NCBI RefSeq assembly: GCF_022201045.2
Contig: NC_068563.1
Location: 29,237,001-29,301,000 of the forward strand
Direction of reading: 5' to 3'
From: Citrus sinensis
Lineage: Eukaryota > Streptophyta > Magnoliopsida > Sapindales > Rutaceae
DNA: 64,000 nucleotides
Part shown: positions 46,792 to 59,935 of the stretch, piece by piece
Layout of the letters: the number at the start of each line of letters is the position of its first letter
Numbering within the stretch: the stretch's first letter is position 1
The notes under the pieces: model-generated
Databases searched by the model: none
What the model saw: the letters and a program-made list of their open reading frames with translations, nothing else
What the model was told of the DNA's origin: nothing
Made by a program: the position numbers and the translations under genes

Positions 46792-49700
46792 TCACTTCAA
46801 GATTTTGGATTCAATTTCTTCCAAGCTCAAACCTTTTGTCTCAGGGACAGTGCGTACTATGAACAAAACAGCTAAAAATGCAATAGCAGCAAAGAGGAGG
46901 AAAATGTTCTCTGCTCCCAGCAACTCCTGCAGAATTGAACCAGCCAATCAAATAGAAGTATCATGAACCATGTTGAAACCATCTTTAATAGAAAAATGAA
47001 TAAATACCTTCAACGGTGAGAATGCAAAGGTCACAATAGCATTTGAACCAAAGTTAGTAAGAACAGCTAGACTGATGCCTCTTCCCCTTGTACGAAGTGG
47101 GAAAATCTCCGACACCATTAACCAACTGATAGGACCAAATGATATCTGAAATTCCATTTAAAAAGCAAGCACCCCATCAGAATCAACCCTCACCTTGATC
47201 TTATGAAAACCATTTGGGTTCTTTTCTCTTTTTTTTTTAAACTCTTGAGATTTAAAATTTTCAAAGTTACTCTACTATAAGTGTTCCATCCGCAGCTGAA
47301 CACAGAAAAAGTTCGGTAACTTTTGCCAACAACCAGAAGATAATACTGGCCTGGTAGCAACCAACATAGAGAAGCAGAGCTGAGACAGCAACAAGTGGGA
47401 ACCCTCCAAGTATTTTGTAATATGCTGAAAGCAGAAGTAAGGAAAGGGCCTGCATCGGAAATTATTCAAAGAAAGCACAATAACCATCGATTAATTTCTT
47501 CATCAAATAATGGGACATCAAACACTGAAAAAGAAAAAAGATGTGAAATCAGTATTAGAGAGAGGACGGGCTGCATACAATGCCACAGACACCTCCGATC
47601 AGCAAGGGCCTTCTTCCAAGATCATCAACTTTTGCCACAGCTATCCATGTCATCACCAACTGCAAAGGATCAATTGGAAACAAAACTTAATAGTCCCCAA
47701 AACAAAATCAACATGGTATGGAAAGCTAGTTTTTATCCTAAATTTAAAAACTTATGGTTAGATTTTGACAAATACCTTGAACACACCAATTACAACAGAA
47801 ACTCGGGTGGCATCAGCGGCCGCAGAGAATCCCGCGCTCTTGAGCATTAGTATAAAAAAACTTAGTACATCAATATCGAAAACAAACATAAGACACATCA
47901 CACAGTTTTAAAAGAAAATATTTTGCATTACTTATCAAGTACCTGAAGAATTGGACCCGCGTAATACAAAACACTTGGTTGTCCAGTTATCTGTCACAAT
48001 CAGGTAAAAGTCAGTATGCCAACACAAATACTTACTTGCTCTCCATTACATTGTTTGTAGAAGGAAAGATGCAGGGTAAAGATAAACATAAAGAAGGCCA
48101 TTGATGACAACAAAGCCAGAGAACTACCTGTTGGAAAAGGACCAAACCTCCCCCAATAATGAAGGCTTTCAAATTCGGCCCCTGAAACAACTCCAAGAAA
48201 CTTCCTTCAGACTTTTCATCAGTATAGGAAGACTTCAATGATACAAGTGTATCTTCTATTTGTCTCTCAGACAGTTTGTCACCAGGAGGCCGCCTCCTTA
48301 GTTTGCCTAGAGCAGAGATAGCCTGCTCTTTGTATTCTTGTAAAGATCCTTTGCCTTGAACTGCCCTGAGAAGTAACCAACGTGGAGATGGAGGAAGACT
48401 CCACATCCCTATTCCCATCAACAAAGCAAGAGGAGCACTAAGCCCATACATGTAACGCCAACCCCCAACTGCATTAATTTGGAAGCTTCCCACAAAATAA
48501 CCCAACTGCAGATAGGACCATCCTTTAATACAACTCTATCTAGAAAGAAAGTAAATATAATATGAAAACATAAAATCATCTGAAGACTACCAAAATTCCC
48601 AGAACTATGAAGAGCTCCTTTAGAGATATAAGAGTTCCACGTATCTGAGATGGGCAAGTTTCTGCAATATACAGAGGAGCCCCATGCATGGCCTGTCAAA
48701 TGACATCATCTGAGAGGTGCTCAGAACATGATAAAGTACGTCAAAAAAATCAGTAACTGTAGAAAACTGGGTTAACAAAAAAAATTCAAGAAGCTCACCA
48801 AACCGATGCCAAGCCCATAGAGCAGCCGTCCCACTAAAAGAACACCAAGGCCAGGAGCATAGGCAGTGGTCAAAGCACCAAGTGCATATAGAACAGCAGC
48901 TATGATAAGCTCCCGCTTTCTTCCTGTATTAGTCAATTTATGAAATTGAACGAGAATGATTTACATAAAAGGTCCAAATCTTTAGGAAAAGATTGATAAC
49001 TAACAGATTTACCAAGGAAATCTGCAATTGAGTAGACAAGGATGGATCCAAGAAGAGCTCCATAAAGGGAACCACTGACCTACGTACAAAGCAACATGGC
49101 ATAAAACCGGATTGATACATTGTGGCCATTCTTGGAAAAACTGCAGCATGTTTCCAAATATGAAAAACAAGTTCATTTAGTGTGACATATAAACCATACC
49201 ACAAGGCCAAGCTGAACAGCCGAAAGGTTGAACCAAGTTGTGCCACTAAGCTCGGGCGACTGTGCAATTATCATTACAATCAATTAAATTTGGCTAACCA
49301 CATTCTTCTGCAGTTAATGAACTGAAAATATTTTCAAAATAGACAGCAACTAGTATAACTATAAAAACCAGCCACTAAATAATGGAAGCACCTGCAATGA
49401 GATGGTAGCGCCAGAGGTGGCACCAATGTCATACCCAAACAACAATCCTCCCAAAGCTGGAAACAAAAACCTAATGTTGCAGTGCAGAGTTAAATTAACT
49501 CAAACTGAAACTTAGGGAAACATAAATACGTAATCAATCAATGCTTCATCTAACTCTATTCATTTGTTCAGTTTTAATTACTGACGAATTATGCAAAAGG
49601 TAGAGTTCACTGAATCTTAAAACCATAATGTGCACCGCAATGACTGAACTTAAACCAAAGATGCCAAAAACATGAAAAAAAGACACATCAAGGTGAACAA

Positions 49701-50108
49701 AAGAAGACAAAATCTTACGGCAAAATCACAGAAGACCAAGAAAAAGCCTCTTGATTAGTTGCGTCAGATATACGCGACTCATCTTCTCCCCCAGCAGAAT
49801 ATTCTCTCTGAGCTCCAACCTGTATGCCAAAACCAAAAATAATCAATAAAATTATAAAATCCCATTTACTAAAACATCATGAAGAGTGATGATAATGAAA
49901 CAACTGATTTCCGGGTCTTCACATTGAATTTGGGGGCCAGTAATGGCTTGGTGGATAAGAAATTGTTGGCCTTGAAAGGAGAGAGAGATTTTGAAGATGG
50001 GTTCGAGTTAGCCTTGCATCTAAAGTAGAAAGATTTTTGGCTTGTGGGTTGGTGTAAATGCGGGAGATTGAGAGTGAAAGGAGGTCCAATTGAGGAAGTG
50101 AAAGCCAT
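46792..50108 (-). CDS. Plastid-type sugar/proton symporter, D-xylose-proton symporter-like (559 aa, 14 exons)
   Basis: Exons on the minus strand: 50108-49905, 49819-49719, 49470-49392, 49259-49200, 49079-49013, 48923-48799, 48692-48591, 48505-48128, 47990-47943, 47838-47776, 47659-47579, 47449-47351, 47145-47008 and 46926-46792 (1680 nt). A Ser/Lys/Arg-rich N terminus of about 70 residues looks like a chloroplast transit peptide. The 12-helix major-facilitator core has family motifs: GGLLFGYDIGATSGA, the loop DFLGRKRE, the repeat DDLGRRP, QQITGQPSVLYY, FGPISWLMVSEIFPLRTRGR and PETKGLSLEEIE. It matches, from memory, the Arabidopsis D-xylose-proton symporter-like 2/3 proteins; the true substrate is uncertain. 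The intron after 47351 appears to use a GC donor (CAG/GCCAGT). Frame and family sequence both require it. A foldback element lies about 220 bp upstream of the start. Confidence 0.92.
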
Positions 50109-50325
50109 GAATGAATATTGGATAGAGTGAGTGATCAGTGATCACAGAGCGAGATAAATCAGACGGTTAACAGTTGGGAGTTCCCGCTTTTATCATGCTC
50201 CCTCTCCTCTTCTTTTCGTTTTGCAAAAAGTCTCGACTCTTTGGTTCGACTTCCGACTTTATGCTTTTATCTAGTTGGCAACTTGGGGTTGGTCCACTAT
50301 CCCATAACCATTATTATTAGGCAAA

Positions 50326-50423
50326 CTCTATCTTACATGTAAGATACATGCCTCTCACATAAATAGTATATATATGGGACTCATACACTATTTATGTGAG
50401 AGGCATATCATGTAAGATAGAGG
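50326..50423. repeat. Short foldback element upstream of the symporter gene
   Basis: The left arm CTCTATCTTACATG...ATGCCTCTCACATAAATAGT and the right arm ACTATTTATGTGAGAGGCATATCATGTAAGATAGAG are inverse copies, apart from about six extra bases on the left. They are separated by about 20 bases. The whole could fold into a near-perfect hairpin and resembles a very small MITE. Flanking duplications were not resolved. It lies in the likely promoter of the minus-strand symporter gene. Confidence 0.75.
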
Positions 50424-51960
50424 ATCCCTTATTATTATTATTATTTTAACGGAACATAGTAGGGCACGTGGAGAATGAAGAATTATTACTTTTGTAAGAG
50501 CAGAGAAAGTGGAGCATCTGTCTAATAAAAATCTAAATAAAATCCACAGCTTTTGAAAATTTGATGAGGCACGCCAATATTAAAATCTGCGAGTCCTGTC
50601 ATGTCTGACAAATCATACATGACTGTGTTGAGGTATTGCGTTTATCCAACAAAAGTCTCTGTTAGGGTAAGAGACAGATGAATATGAGAAGAGAAATGGC
50701 ATATTAAAAACATAACAAAGACAAAATCTCTTCTAATTCCAAAATAAAAATGGTGAATATGTCATTTTGATTCTCTTTTTATTACTGTATTACACAATCC
50801 ATAGCTCTTCTATTACTGTGTTACAATGCTGTTCCTCTCAAAGCTAGTTCACCACTCCTCAAAGTTGTTGAAAGGTTTTGTCCTTCATATCCAACAGATT
50901 CTGTTCTTGATTTCCGATTTACGGACATTATGTACGCTATTATGCTATGTTGTGTAATTTTTGCTACTAGTTTAACCTAACCGATACACATATGACCCCA
51001 TATTTATTTTTGCCATACGTTAATAAGTGTCCTATTTATAAAGAATGTTAGGTTGTATAGTGAAATACAAAACGGAATTCATGATACTTATCAACATATT
51101 AAAATAAGTTTTACATTTATTTTACACGTTGAGATATACCAAAAAAAAAATGTCGGCCTAGTAGTGGAAATTAAATTTTAATTCAATTGGGGTTATAAAA
51201 TAACTCATTAACTTAAAAAAAAAAAAGTAAATTCGGGTTAGCCAACAATAAAAAATTGCATTAAAAAAAAAAGAGCTGATTAAAATACATTATATACTTC
51301 AATTACCATTTGGGATGGCGTCAGCATATTTTTGTCGCTAATTACACAAGAATTAAGTTAATATATGAAAACCAAGAAAGCAATATTATTCATTATACCA
51401 TAAGCATGAAAAATGGGGGAAATGATCAAGACATTATGAGTAGGCTAATGGCGTCACCCATGCAAGTGTTTCCATTCCAACAAATGTTTGTTAATTAAGG
51501 TAAGTATTGCTTTTGCTACCTGGCTGTCTAATAATGATCTGAATGGTAAGTATTACCTAAAAGCTATAGCTAATTATGGGCTTTGAAACTAGAAACAAGA
51601 TTCGGCGGTCATAGATCCCTGCAAAATGATCCAATGAATATTGTATGTACAAACTCAAGGCAATGTCGAATTAACCAGAGCCGTTATGTGCATGGGAATT
51701 TTCCACACCGGGAAAAGAAAAAAATAAAAGAAGTATCCAAAGTTTGAGAGAACAATAAGGTCAGAGATGACTCCTAGAAACACTATGAGCCGTTCGAAAA
51801 GTAAAAACTAAAAACCATGTGTTAGTTTTCAGGAAATGACCGTTACTGAAAATAACTGTTGTTCAAAAAATGCGTTTCCCTTTTTTACCGCCATAACCGA
51901 CACCTTATAATTAGCTTCTTTTAGACATGTCTTTATTGACCACTCCCCCTTACCTTCTCT
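50424..51960. other. AT-rich intergenic region
   Basis: Contains an (ATT)n run near 50429-50446 and several A runs (51138-51148, 51217-51230, 51263-51274). No coding region or element boundary was recognised; a 62-codon frame at 51310 has no family signature. Confidence 0.4.
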
Positions 51961-51962
51961 GT

Positions 51963-51978
51963 ATTTTTATACATTAAA
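51963..51978 (+). promoter_or_regulatory. Candidate TATA box for the gene at 52096
   Basis: ATTTTTATACATTAAAA lies about 125 bases before the start codon, a suitable distance for a promoter with a short leader. Upstream, a pyrimidine-rich stretch lies at about 51930-51960. Confidence 0.4.
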
Positions 51979-52095
51979 AAAACCCCTCCTGCAGTTCGTT
52001 CCCATAGTGATTTGTATGATTCATATACTGTCTGCAAGGAAGATTAGAGAGAAAATTTCTTCGGGTATTGTTATATTGTTATTTAAGCAATAGAA

Positions 52096-52467
52096 ATGGA
52101 AGATTTGGGAGAGAATATTTTTCAGAAACAGGCACTTGTATCAAGCAAAATCAAAATTGGGAAGCCACCCACAAGGCTGCAGAGGCAAGCTCCGGCGAGT
52201 CTTCAGCTAGATCATGTCAGCAGCAGTTGTTACGCAAACCCTAACCTCAGTGTAATTCCTTTGCTATCACCACTTGTTGTCTCGCCTGAGTCTTTGCCAG
52301 AGGCTGAAGATTTTAGGTTTCCTAAATGCGACGATAGCAGTGAAATGAGCTGCAGCGACCAAAAGAAAGAGCGTCAACATGCAGCTATAGCGGGATATGC
52401 AGAAACATCAACCTTGTTTAATCATGTCTTCCAATCTAAATGTGTACTTGTAAATGATGCTCAATGA
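52096..52467 (+). CDS. Uncharacterised small plant protein (123 aa)
   Basis: A single open exon begins MEDLGENIFQKQALVSSKIKIGKPPTRLQRQAPASLQLDH and ends NHVFQSKCVLVNDAQ. The product has no signal peptide or membrane segment. It carries a basic stretch near residues 18-30 and a Pro/Ser-rich middle (PLLSPLVVSPESLPEAEDF) with possible phosphorylation sites. I recall similar short proteins in other dicots without a known function, sharing the KIGKPPT and CV(I/L)VN patches, but cannot confirm. A TATA-like motif at a fitting distance and codon use like nearby genes support a real gene. Confidence 0.65.
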   Translation: MEDLGENIFQKQALVSSKIKIGKPPTRLQRQAPASLQLDHVSSSCYANPNLSVIPLLSPLVVSPESLPEAEDFRFPKCDDSSEMSCSDQKKERQHAAIAGYAETSTLFNHVFQSKCVLVNDAQ

Positions 52468-53276
52468 GTTTTTCATCCTCCTCAATCGAGTTGTTGAACT
52501 CTTACGGGTGCAGCTTTGACCAGTTTTGCAGTTCAGATCTTCTCGCTTACACAGGCACCATTCTACCAGAACCGTTTTGCGTTTTTATATATTAGAATGA
52601 TGAATCCATAGGTCGTCGCCGTTTTGAATAGATTATTCGTGTTCTCATGTGTTCATCGTGATCTTATTATGTTTTTCCCAACTTCACTCTTTCTAATCTT
52701 GTTTGGTTGTTTTTGTCTTTTGGACATAAATCTCTTCTAACAAAGTAAATATTTTGCATAGAGTTTTTGTTACTCAGTTTCTGTCTCCAAACAGAATAAA
52801 ACAAAATAAAAAATTCCAGTTCGTTCATCACACAAGTCTGCTCATTGATCTCAGAACATCTGCATGTTCCAACTACATCGTAAGTGTTAAAAAGCAAGCA
52901 AATGCATGGGAGCGCGTAATTGTTCTCATGATCAATTTATAATACAGTATTATTAAGTAAACAGGCTCATTGTAAATTAATCAAAATGTCCACGAAAATG
53001 GAATTATAGATTCCATAAACTGTAAACTTCAGGAACTCCACAAAGTAGCCGTCCATTTTAAATTTAATGCCGAAAAAGCTCTTCCCTTTATGTACATAGG
53101 GCAACAGCGCAACCAGTCTTAAAAAGGTATAAAAAAAAAACAAGCATCTTGTTCCCTTTCCTCGAGCTTTCATTCAATAATAATCAAAGAAAATTACAAA
53201 ACACCTAAATGACTTTTGGTGTTGTTCTACTAGAGCAGCAGCCACGTGGTGGAGGAACAAAGTTATATCTAATAAA

Positions 53277-56200
53277 TCAAAAGTCGAATTCTCCTGTTGC
53301 CTGCATAAGAGATGAAGTCCACTAAGCAAAACTTTGAATTTCATAACCGAGCATACAACAGAAAAGTGGTATAAAAGCACACCTTGTTGAAGAGAATGTC
53401 CTTGTTGTTTATATGCATAATGCCATCCTTCAAAGCACATTTCCATCTGCTTTTGGTACGAGTCACCTACGCCAAAAAAATGCATGACGTTGATCGTTGC
53501 TAATGAATGAAAATGATTGCCACTATTAAAGCCAACATCTACATCACTGATGCTTTCCATTGATTAAACTGAAAGTTACCTTGTCGAACTGAGCCAAAAC
53601 CAAATGCTGAGTATTCAGCTCTTCACCCTGGTCCACGTCATCCAGCTCATCATCGTCATTTTCATTCAATGGCTCATCATCATCGTCTTCTGCAGCATCA
53701 TTTTGAGTGACAACAGCAGGAGTGCTAGCCTGAATGTCTACAGGGAGAAAGGAGGTCCATGAAACACCAATTTATTAAATTCAGAAGAAAACAATCTTTT
53801 AACACATTTATGCAACCTACCATTGGGAGCAGGTGTGTTGACTATGTTGTAGTCTTCGTTAACAACTCCTTGATAGTTGTATATCTTTGAGGTGAAGAAG
53901 GAGGCCCCAGAAGGAAAGTAAAGAACAACAAGGAAGAGAGGCAATCACTGGTAAGTAAATTGAGATTTCTCATAATATCCAAAGAGTGCATTTACATGTA
54001 TGTTAATAGATACGCAAGGTGGTGGACTGCACAGAATTAATGCTTGATAAATTAAAACCCATCAACACCCACAATGTCAGGGCAGGCAGCATACATGACC
54101 AGAGTAAGCTCAGCAGTCATCTAGAATTTTATTAAACCATTCTTGAAAAGTCATTATATAGTTATGACTTGGAACATCACATAACCTAATTTTTTTTTTT
54201 CCAATCTTTTCTAGATCCAGTGACGTGTGCCAATTATAGACTTTATAGTCAAGATATATTTATTATTTTGTCCTTCATTACCTGCTAAAACATGTTTTCA
54301 CCTCTCAAAATTGTAAAGGAATCCCATAAAGTTTCTATACATAATTAACTACTCTAGATTGATTGTTTTTTCACATTTTTTTATTTTTCTTATACTATCT
54401 TTTCTTCTCGTTTTTGCTTTAAGTGTTGGTGCCAAACTCTAGCTTTTGTAACAGGTATACATCCAAACATAGTATTCAGGACAAACGTAGTATACAAGTC
54501 ATGAACAAAGTCTTCCTTATATATCAAATTCAGAGAGAGGATTGAAGTGTGAATGGTGGTAGCGAAAAAAGAAGCGTTTGAAGTTTGAGAACTTGCAAAA
54601 AAGTGTTTGAAAATTAGAACAATGAATTTTGGCAGAAAAGGGGAAAATAATAAATTAAATCTAGCCCTTAAAAATTTATTAATCGCCAAATGTCACTATA
54701 TCTTTAGAAAATGAGGAAATTGTAGGTAACGGGATATGGAAATTCCTAATGGCCATCTTACTATAAATAATAATGTTCAGGATCTCAACAGTTGAGTTCC
54801 AACTATTATGCAACATTCATTTATTGGATAGTGAATTTCATAATTGATAAAATTAATGCTCTGCCATCCAATAACTGAATGCCACATCAGTTTGGACTCA
54901 ATTGTTGAGTTCCTACTAAATATTCTAATAACTAAACAATTAAAAAATTTCAGTAACTCCTTTTGTTTGCCTAAAAGATGGATATCAATAAGATCTTCAC
55001 TTTCTCGGCAACTAAATAAAGCATCAAAATTTTGATCCATGATAACACTTTCAGATTAAAATTTTACAAGTTGTTATACATATCCAGAAACAGTATCACT
55101 CAGCACTAAATCACACTAGACGATACAGAAAGTTACAATGAATATGGTATAACACACAGACATGACCTCAACTAGATCACAGTATAAATTTTATGGATCA
55201 TTGGAAAAAAAGGCCTACACCATCAGATTTTGTTTCAGTATTTACATAAAGAAACCCTATGATTCACACCAGACGATAGAAGTTACATTGATTATGATCA
55301 CTCATACAAAAAGGCCTTCACAATAGATTTTAGTTTCAGAACAGTTATTGCAGCAAAAAACTTGTTGCTGCCACAAAATGGAGGTGGACATTGAAAGTGT
55401 TCAGCAATTACACTAACATGAAGACAACAAAAACACATAGTTACAATATACATATTTGCATGTCTTAAAATTGAGATATAAGAACACTTACATTGGGAGT
55501 AGAAAGCACATCATCATATGGATCAGGAATTGGCCCATCCAGTTGAGGAATCTTCACTGATGAACTAGCCAAATTTGCAAAAATCTCTCTATTTGCAGTG
55601 GTGACTGAATCCTGTCTACCAGGGAATTCGCTTACCTGAAAGATTTTTACATCATTTAATGCTAGGTATATGCAGACAACATATATATGAATAAACACTG
55701 ACACATCAAAGGAACCTGTCACCTAAATTAATTATACTTTTTGTTTTATAAATTGTAAAAAGAAAAAACGAAGAAAAAATACCTGATCCATGGGTACTAC
55801 ACCATTTGATGCTAAAATGGTTAAGACACATAGGAGTGATAATTGCTAAGATAATACAATTACAGGTGGGTCACAAGTTATATAATCTATATATTAGCAC
55901 CTAAGAGGTTCCCCAATTCTTAATGATTAAAACTGAGTTGCCACGAGAAAAATGTTTTGGGTTTGTGCAGAACATATCCACAGCGATTAACAGGTTTACA
56001 AAATCCAGATAGCCATACTTCACTTTATATCAGTTAATACAACTGAAATGAAGCACGGAGGTGAAAACAAAGAAATGGCAAATGTTTTCAAACGGTGGCA
56101 GCAATCATGGGTTGGGGGGTAAGGGAGAAATTCAAGCCACATCTTAGCTGATCCACCAATTAATCAGTCAAGACATTTACAGTCCAAGCTTAAAAATTAT

Positions 56201-58811
56201 TTTCCTGTTTTTTTCCAAGCACAATGTGATAGAAAGCAAAACAAAAAAATTAAAAAAATTAAAAAAATTAAAACCAAAAAACAATGCCAAATGCCTTCTA
56301 TAACCTACCAGTAGAAAACTAAACTGATTTCAGCTTTAAACAATTTTCAAGGGGCAAAACAAAAAACCTCAAAGCTAATGTCCATTTTATCGTGACATAT
56401 TGGACCCAGACACACTAGTTTTCCTCTGCTACACCTAGTTCATCAGGGGGAATAAAATAATAAATAAAAAAGAGCTAATCCACTTTTTATTCTGTCATCT
56501 TAGATAGGGAAAATTAAAAAAAAATGACTGGTTGAAGAAAGAAGTTGCAAGGATTTTTAGAAAACAAATTTTGCATATATTTCCAACAATATTAATATAA
56601 TAAGATTTCAACTGATACAGTCAAACTTAACAGAATAAAGTACCGAAACTAGCAATCAAAATCAACAATAATAACTACAAAGCAACTTTCTAAAGGTGAT
56701 GATAGAACGATATTTAAAATATCTATAAATCTGTTCATTCAGAGAAACAATCAACAGCTCCAGCATCCATCTGATGGCTGCTTTTAGAGAAATAAAGTAG
56801 TGCATATATTAACAAAGGAGAGAGGAAACGCACCTCAAGCTCGAAAATCTCAGGCATAGCATCTCCAGCTCCATCTTGCTGAGGAATATTATATCCACCA
56901 TTGTGGTACTGTGCAGGGAAATCCTCACGCTTTCTCTTTCCAGCAGACATTGTGAAGAAGTCCTGGAATTGCCTCCAATATTAAGACTGATGACTAACCT
57001 TATGGCAACAGTATTATATCTCATTCATAAAAGCAGAAAAGAAATATTTATGAAAACATTTCCAAAAAATAAGGCTCATGTAGCTATATCAAAGAAACTC
57101 CACGATCATGCATTGTTCCCAGAACCAGAAGAACATTTATCATTCTGCAATCTCACTATTAACTGATAATAGAAATTACCTGTGTCAGGGGTTGATGAGA
57201 GGTTCCTCTATCCGCCTCATCCCGCCCTTCCACATAAGCTACAAGAAGACACCAATTATAAACCAAAATTTAACATCTAAAACAAAATTCTCTTTCAATA
57301 ACAGAGAAGCACATACCAACATTAACATCAACACTTAAAGGGGGCCTTGGATTCATCCAAGGAGAAGGAGGAGGTGGCTGCAACAATTAAACATAGAACA
57401 AATCACCAATTACATAAATAAGCCGACCACGAAACAATGACTTCTGAAAACTCCTAGCCAATAAATAATGCCCCGAATAATATTCCAAGCAAACAAATTA
57501 TAACAAAGAAGAAAAAGAAAAAACAAAGGCATCCGAATTGGATATAATTATTGAGAGAAAATGATAATTAAAAGAAACAGCAATAATAACCAAAGAATGC
57601 AGGGGTAATAATGTGCTACCATGTATGAACTAGGCCTTCCATTTCCACTCTTTGCTTCAGTATTGCCACCAGAATCACTGGCAGGAGTGGGATAATCACT
57701 AGATCCCGTAGGAATGTTATACGTAGAGTTATCTGCAGTTCCTGGTAGTGGTGTACTTCCTGGTAAGGGTGTGCTCCCTGGTAATGGTGTGCTCCCGGGC
57801 AATGGTGTCTGAATTGGAGTTTGCAAAGGCGTCTACAGACAATTAAAATAACTTGTATCAGAACTCCAAATTCCAAAACAACACACAATTTACTTCAACG
57901 CTCGACTGGAACAATAATAGTTCAGTATAAACCTACAGGAGATTTTCAAAATCTGACACAAATTTGACTCACCAAGCACTTCTTATTCATGCCAGAGTAA
58001 AACACCCTAGTAGCAGTATCTACTTAAAAAACAAAAAAGGCACCAATCTCCAAAGTATAACACAATTTGAACTCAGATGACTTCAAACATTTGAACCCCG
58101 TACGAAATGTTTTCAAAAATATGAAAATGCTAAAATCCAACACACCAAGCTAACATATCACTCCGAATTTCAAGCACAACTACAGAAACTCCATCATTAT
58201 GAAAAATAACTAATTTAGTAACAAATAAACACTCACAGGAGGAAAGAGTATCTCAGCAGTTGGTGTTTCATACTCCTCAGTCCCTTCATACGGTACATTG
58301 AGATCATGAACTGGAGTTATCGGACCACCAGGTGCAGGCTGCTTAGGCGCTGATGTTCTATCTATAATAACTCCTGCTTGGATCATCTTCATCTCCCATA
58401 TCTAGCCAAAAACAAAAAATTAAAATTAAAAACCAAAAATTAAATAAATAAAACACCATCCAATAGCCAAGGCCAGCTTCCCTACAGCCCCAAGAGAAAC
58501 AAACGATAATTAGTTAATTATCTAATCAACTCATGTCAAAACCCTAGACTTATCAGATCCAACAAAACCATAAAATACCTTCAAAAATATATCATCATCT
58601 TCGAAAATTCAAATTTCATTATTGGAAAATAAAAAATAATATAATAAAAAAGGCAAATTGAAATTAGAGTTAAAAATGTGAAGTTAATTACTCCTTGAAG
58701 CTCGTTAAGAACACTCTCGCCTGGCCCATTATTGACGAACTCGTCACGGACCTTGCTGATGACGTCTTCGATGACGCGGATATAAACCATGCCCGTCGCC
58801 GATGTCGCCAT
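53277..58811 (-). CDS. TFIIA large subunit (alpha/beta precursor; 406 aa, 11 exons)
   Basis: Minus-strand exons: 58811-58692, 58401-58237, 57832-57620, 57377-57317, 57238-57180, 56962-56834, 55635-55492, 53884-53821, 53737-53580, 53466-53383 and 53300-53277 (1221 nt, all GT-AG, closed frame). TFIIA stabilises TBP on the TATA box in the nucleus. The N-terminal helical domain is VYIRVIEDVISKVRDEF...LQGIWEMKMIQAG. A Pro/Gly/Ser/Thr-rich linker includes four near-identical PLPGST units (about residues 102-122). The acidic stretch EDDDDEPLNENDDDELDD comes next, and the C-terminal beta-barrel part reads RTKSRWKCALKDGIMHINNKDILFNKATGEFDF. These two ends are the diagnostic conserved domains. Homologues are cleaved into alpha and beta chains; the site cannot be read here. 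Intron 7 is the longest, about 1.6 kb. Confidence 0.95.
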
Positions 58812-59059
58812 TTCAACAGTAAATTTGAAGTTCTCCTAGCTCCTCCGATTGAAATTTTCTCGGGGAAATTTTGAAGCCAAACAGATAATTTACTCGAGAA
58901 AATTTAGGGGAGCATAGGAAATCTTTCTAGTTTAGGGTTTAAAATTTTGGGAAGATTTTATTGTGGAGTGAGAGAAAGTTAGAGAGAAATCGGAGAGAAA
59001 GAGATTAGAGGAAAGAGAGGGGCGGACGAGAAAAGATGAATAAAGAGTGGAATATAAAT

Positions 59060-59557
59060 AGGTTTGCATCCGATTAAATGAGTTGGGTCCACGTGGCGAG
59101 ATCTGGCAGGGGGTCTAGATTTCTTTTTTAATTTAATCCTCTTTCGGGTAAGGATTTTATGCCGATTTGTGTGTGTTTGCTGTATACAACGTTTGTTTCA
59201 AGACAAGATCACAACTGTCGCCGCCTATGATGGTCAAATGTTGGGACCCCGTAATGGGAATTTAAGGATAATCGACTGTAACTGTCAATCACCAAAAAAT
59301 TTTGTTATCAATAGTAGAAATGATGTTATTTAAAGATGATTCACCGTAGCAATGCTCTTATCTTTAAATTTTATTTTTTTTTGTGCAACTAAAAATTGCT
59401 TAGGCATCTTCATAACTGTTGATAGTCTTTTCCGACATTTTTTAGTTGTCTAGTAGTTTCTAAGCTAACTTCCTCATTTCACTTTTGTTGTACCTCATCG
59501 ATAAATTTGTCAAAGCACTATTCGTTGCTAGCACTAACCTTTCAACACTCAAGTTAG
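59060..59557. promoter_or_regulatory. Upstream region of the TFIIA gene
   Basis: The 5' leader (about 58812-59040) is purine/pyrimidine skewed, with many GAGA-like words on the plus strand. No other gene is recognised before the MITE at 59558. Confidence 0.4.
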
Positions 59558-59932
59558 GGTATCTCCGAAAATTTTTATAAATTTTACTTTTTAAATACCT
59601 ATTTACTTACCTATATGATAAATAGAAGGGTGAAAAAATATGATATTCTCCAAAAAACTCTTCAAATTGAAATAAATTAATATTATTTTAATCAAATAAT
59701 TATTCTTTTAAAGTAAAAGTTAATAACAGTTAAAGCATTTCTTTCTCTTTCTTCAATAAAAAGTAATAAAATATAAATTGAAGAGGGATAAATTAACTCT
59801 CTAAATTTGAAGAGAGAGAATCAATTCTTATTTGAAGAATCTTAATTAGAGTGTCTTTTGGACCTTTAAATATTGATGTGGCTCTTCAAATAAGATTTTA
59901 TTACTTATTTGAAGAGACTTTTGGTGATGCTC
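59558..59932 (-). mobile_element. Tourist-like MITE, copy B (375 bp)
   Basis: The element starts GGGTATCTCCGAAAA and ends TTTTGGTGATGCTC. It is flanked on both sides by TTA (59555-59557 and 59933-59935), the target duplication of PIF/Harbinger elements. Its reverse complement matches copy A at 16156-16532 over the whole length. No transposase is encoded. Confidence 0.85.
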
Positions 59933-59935
59933 TTA

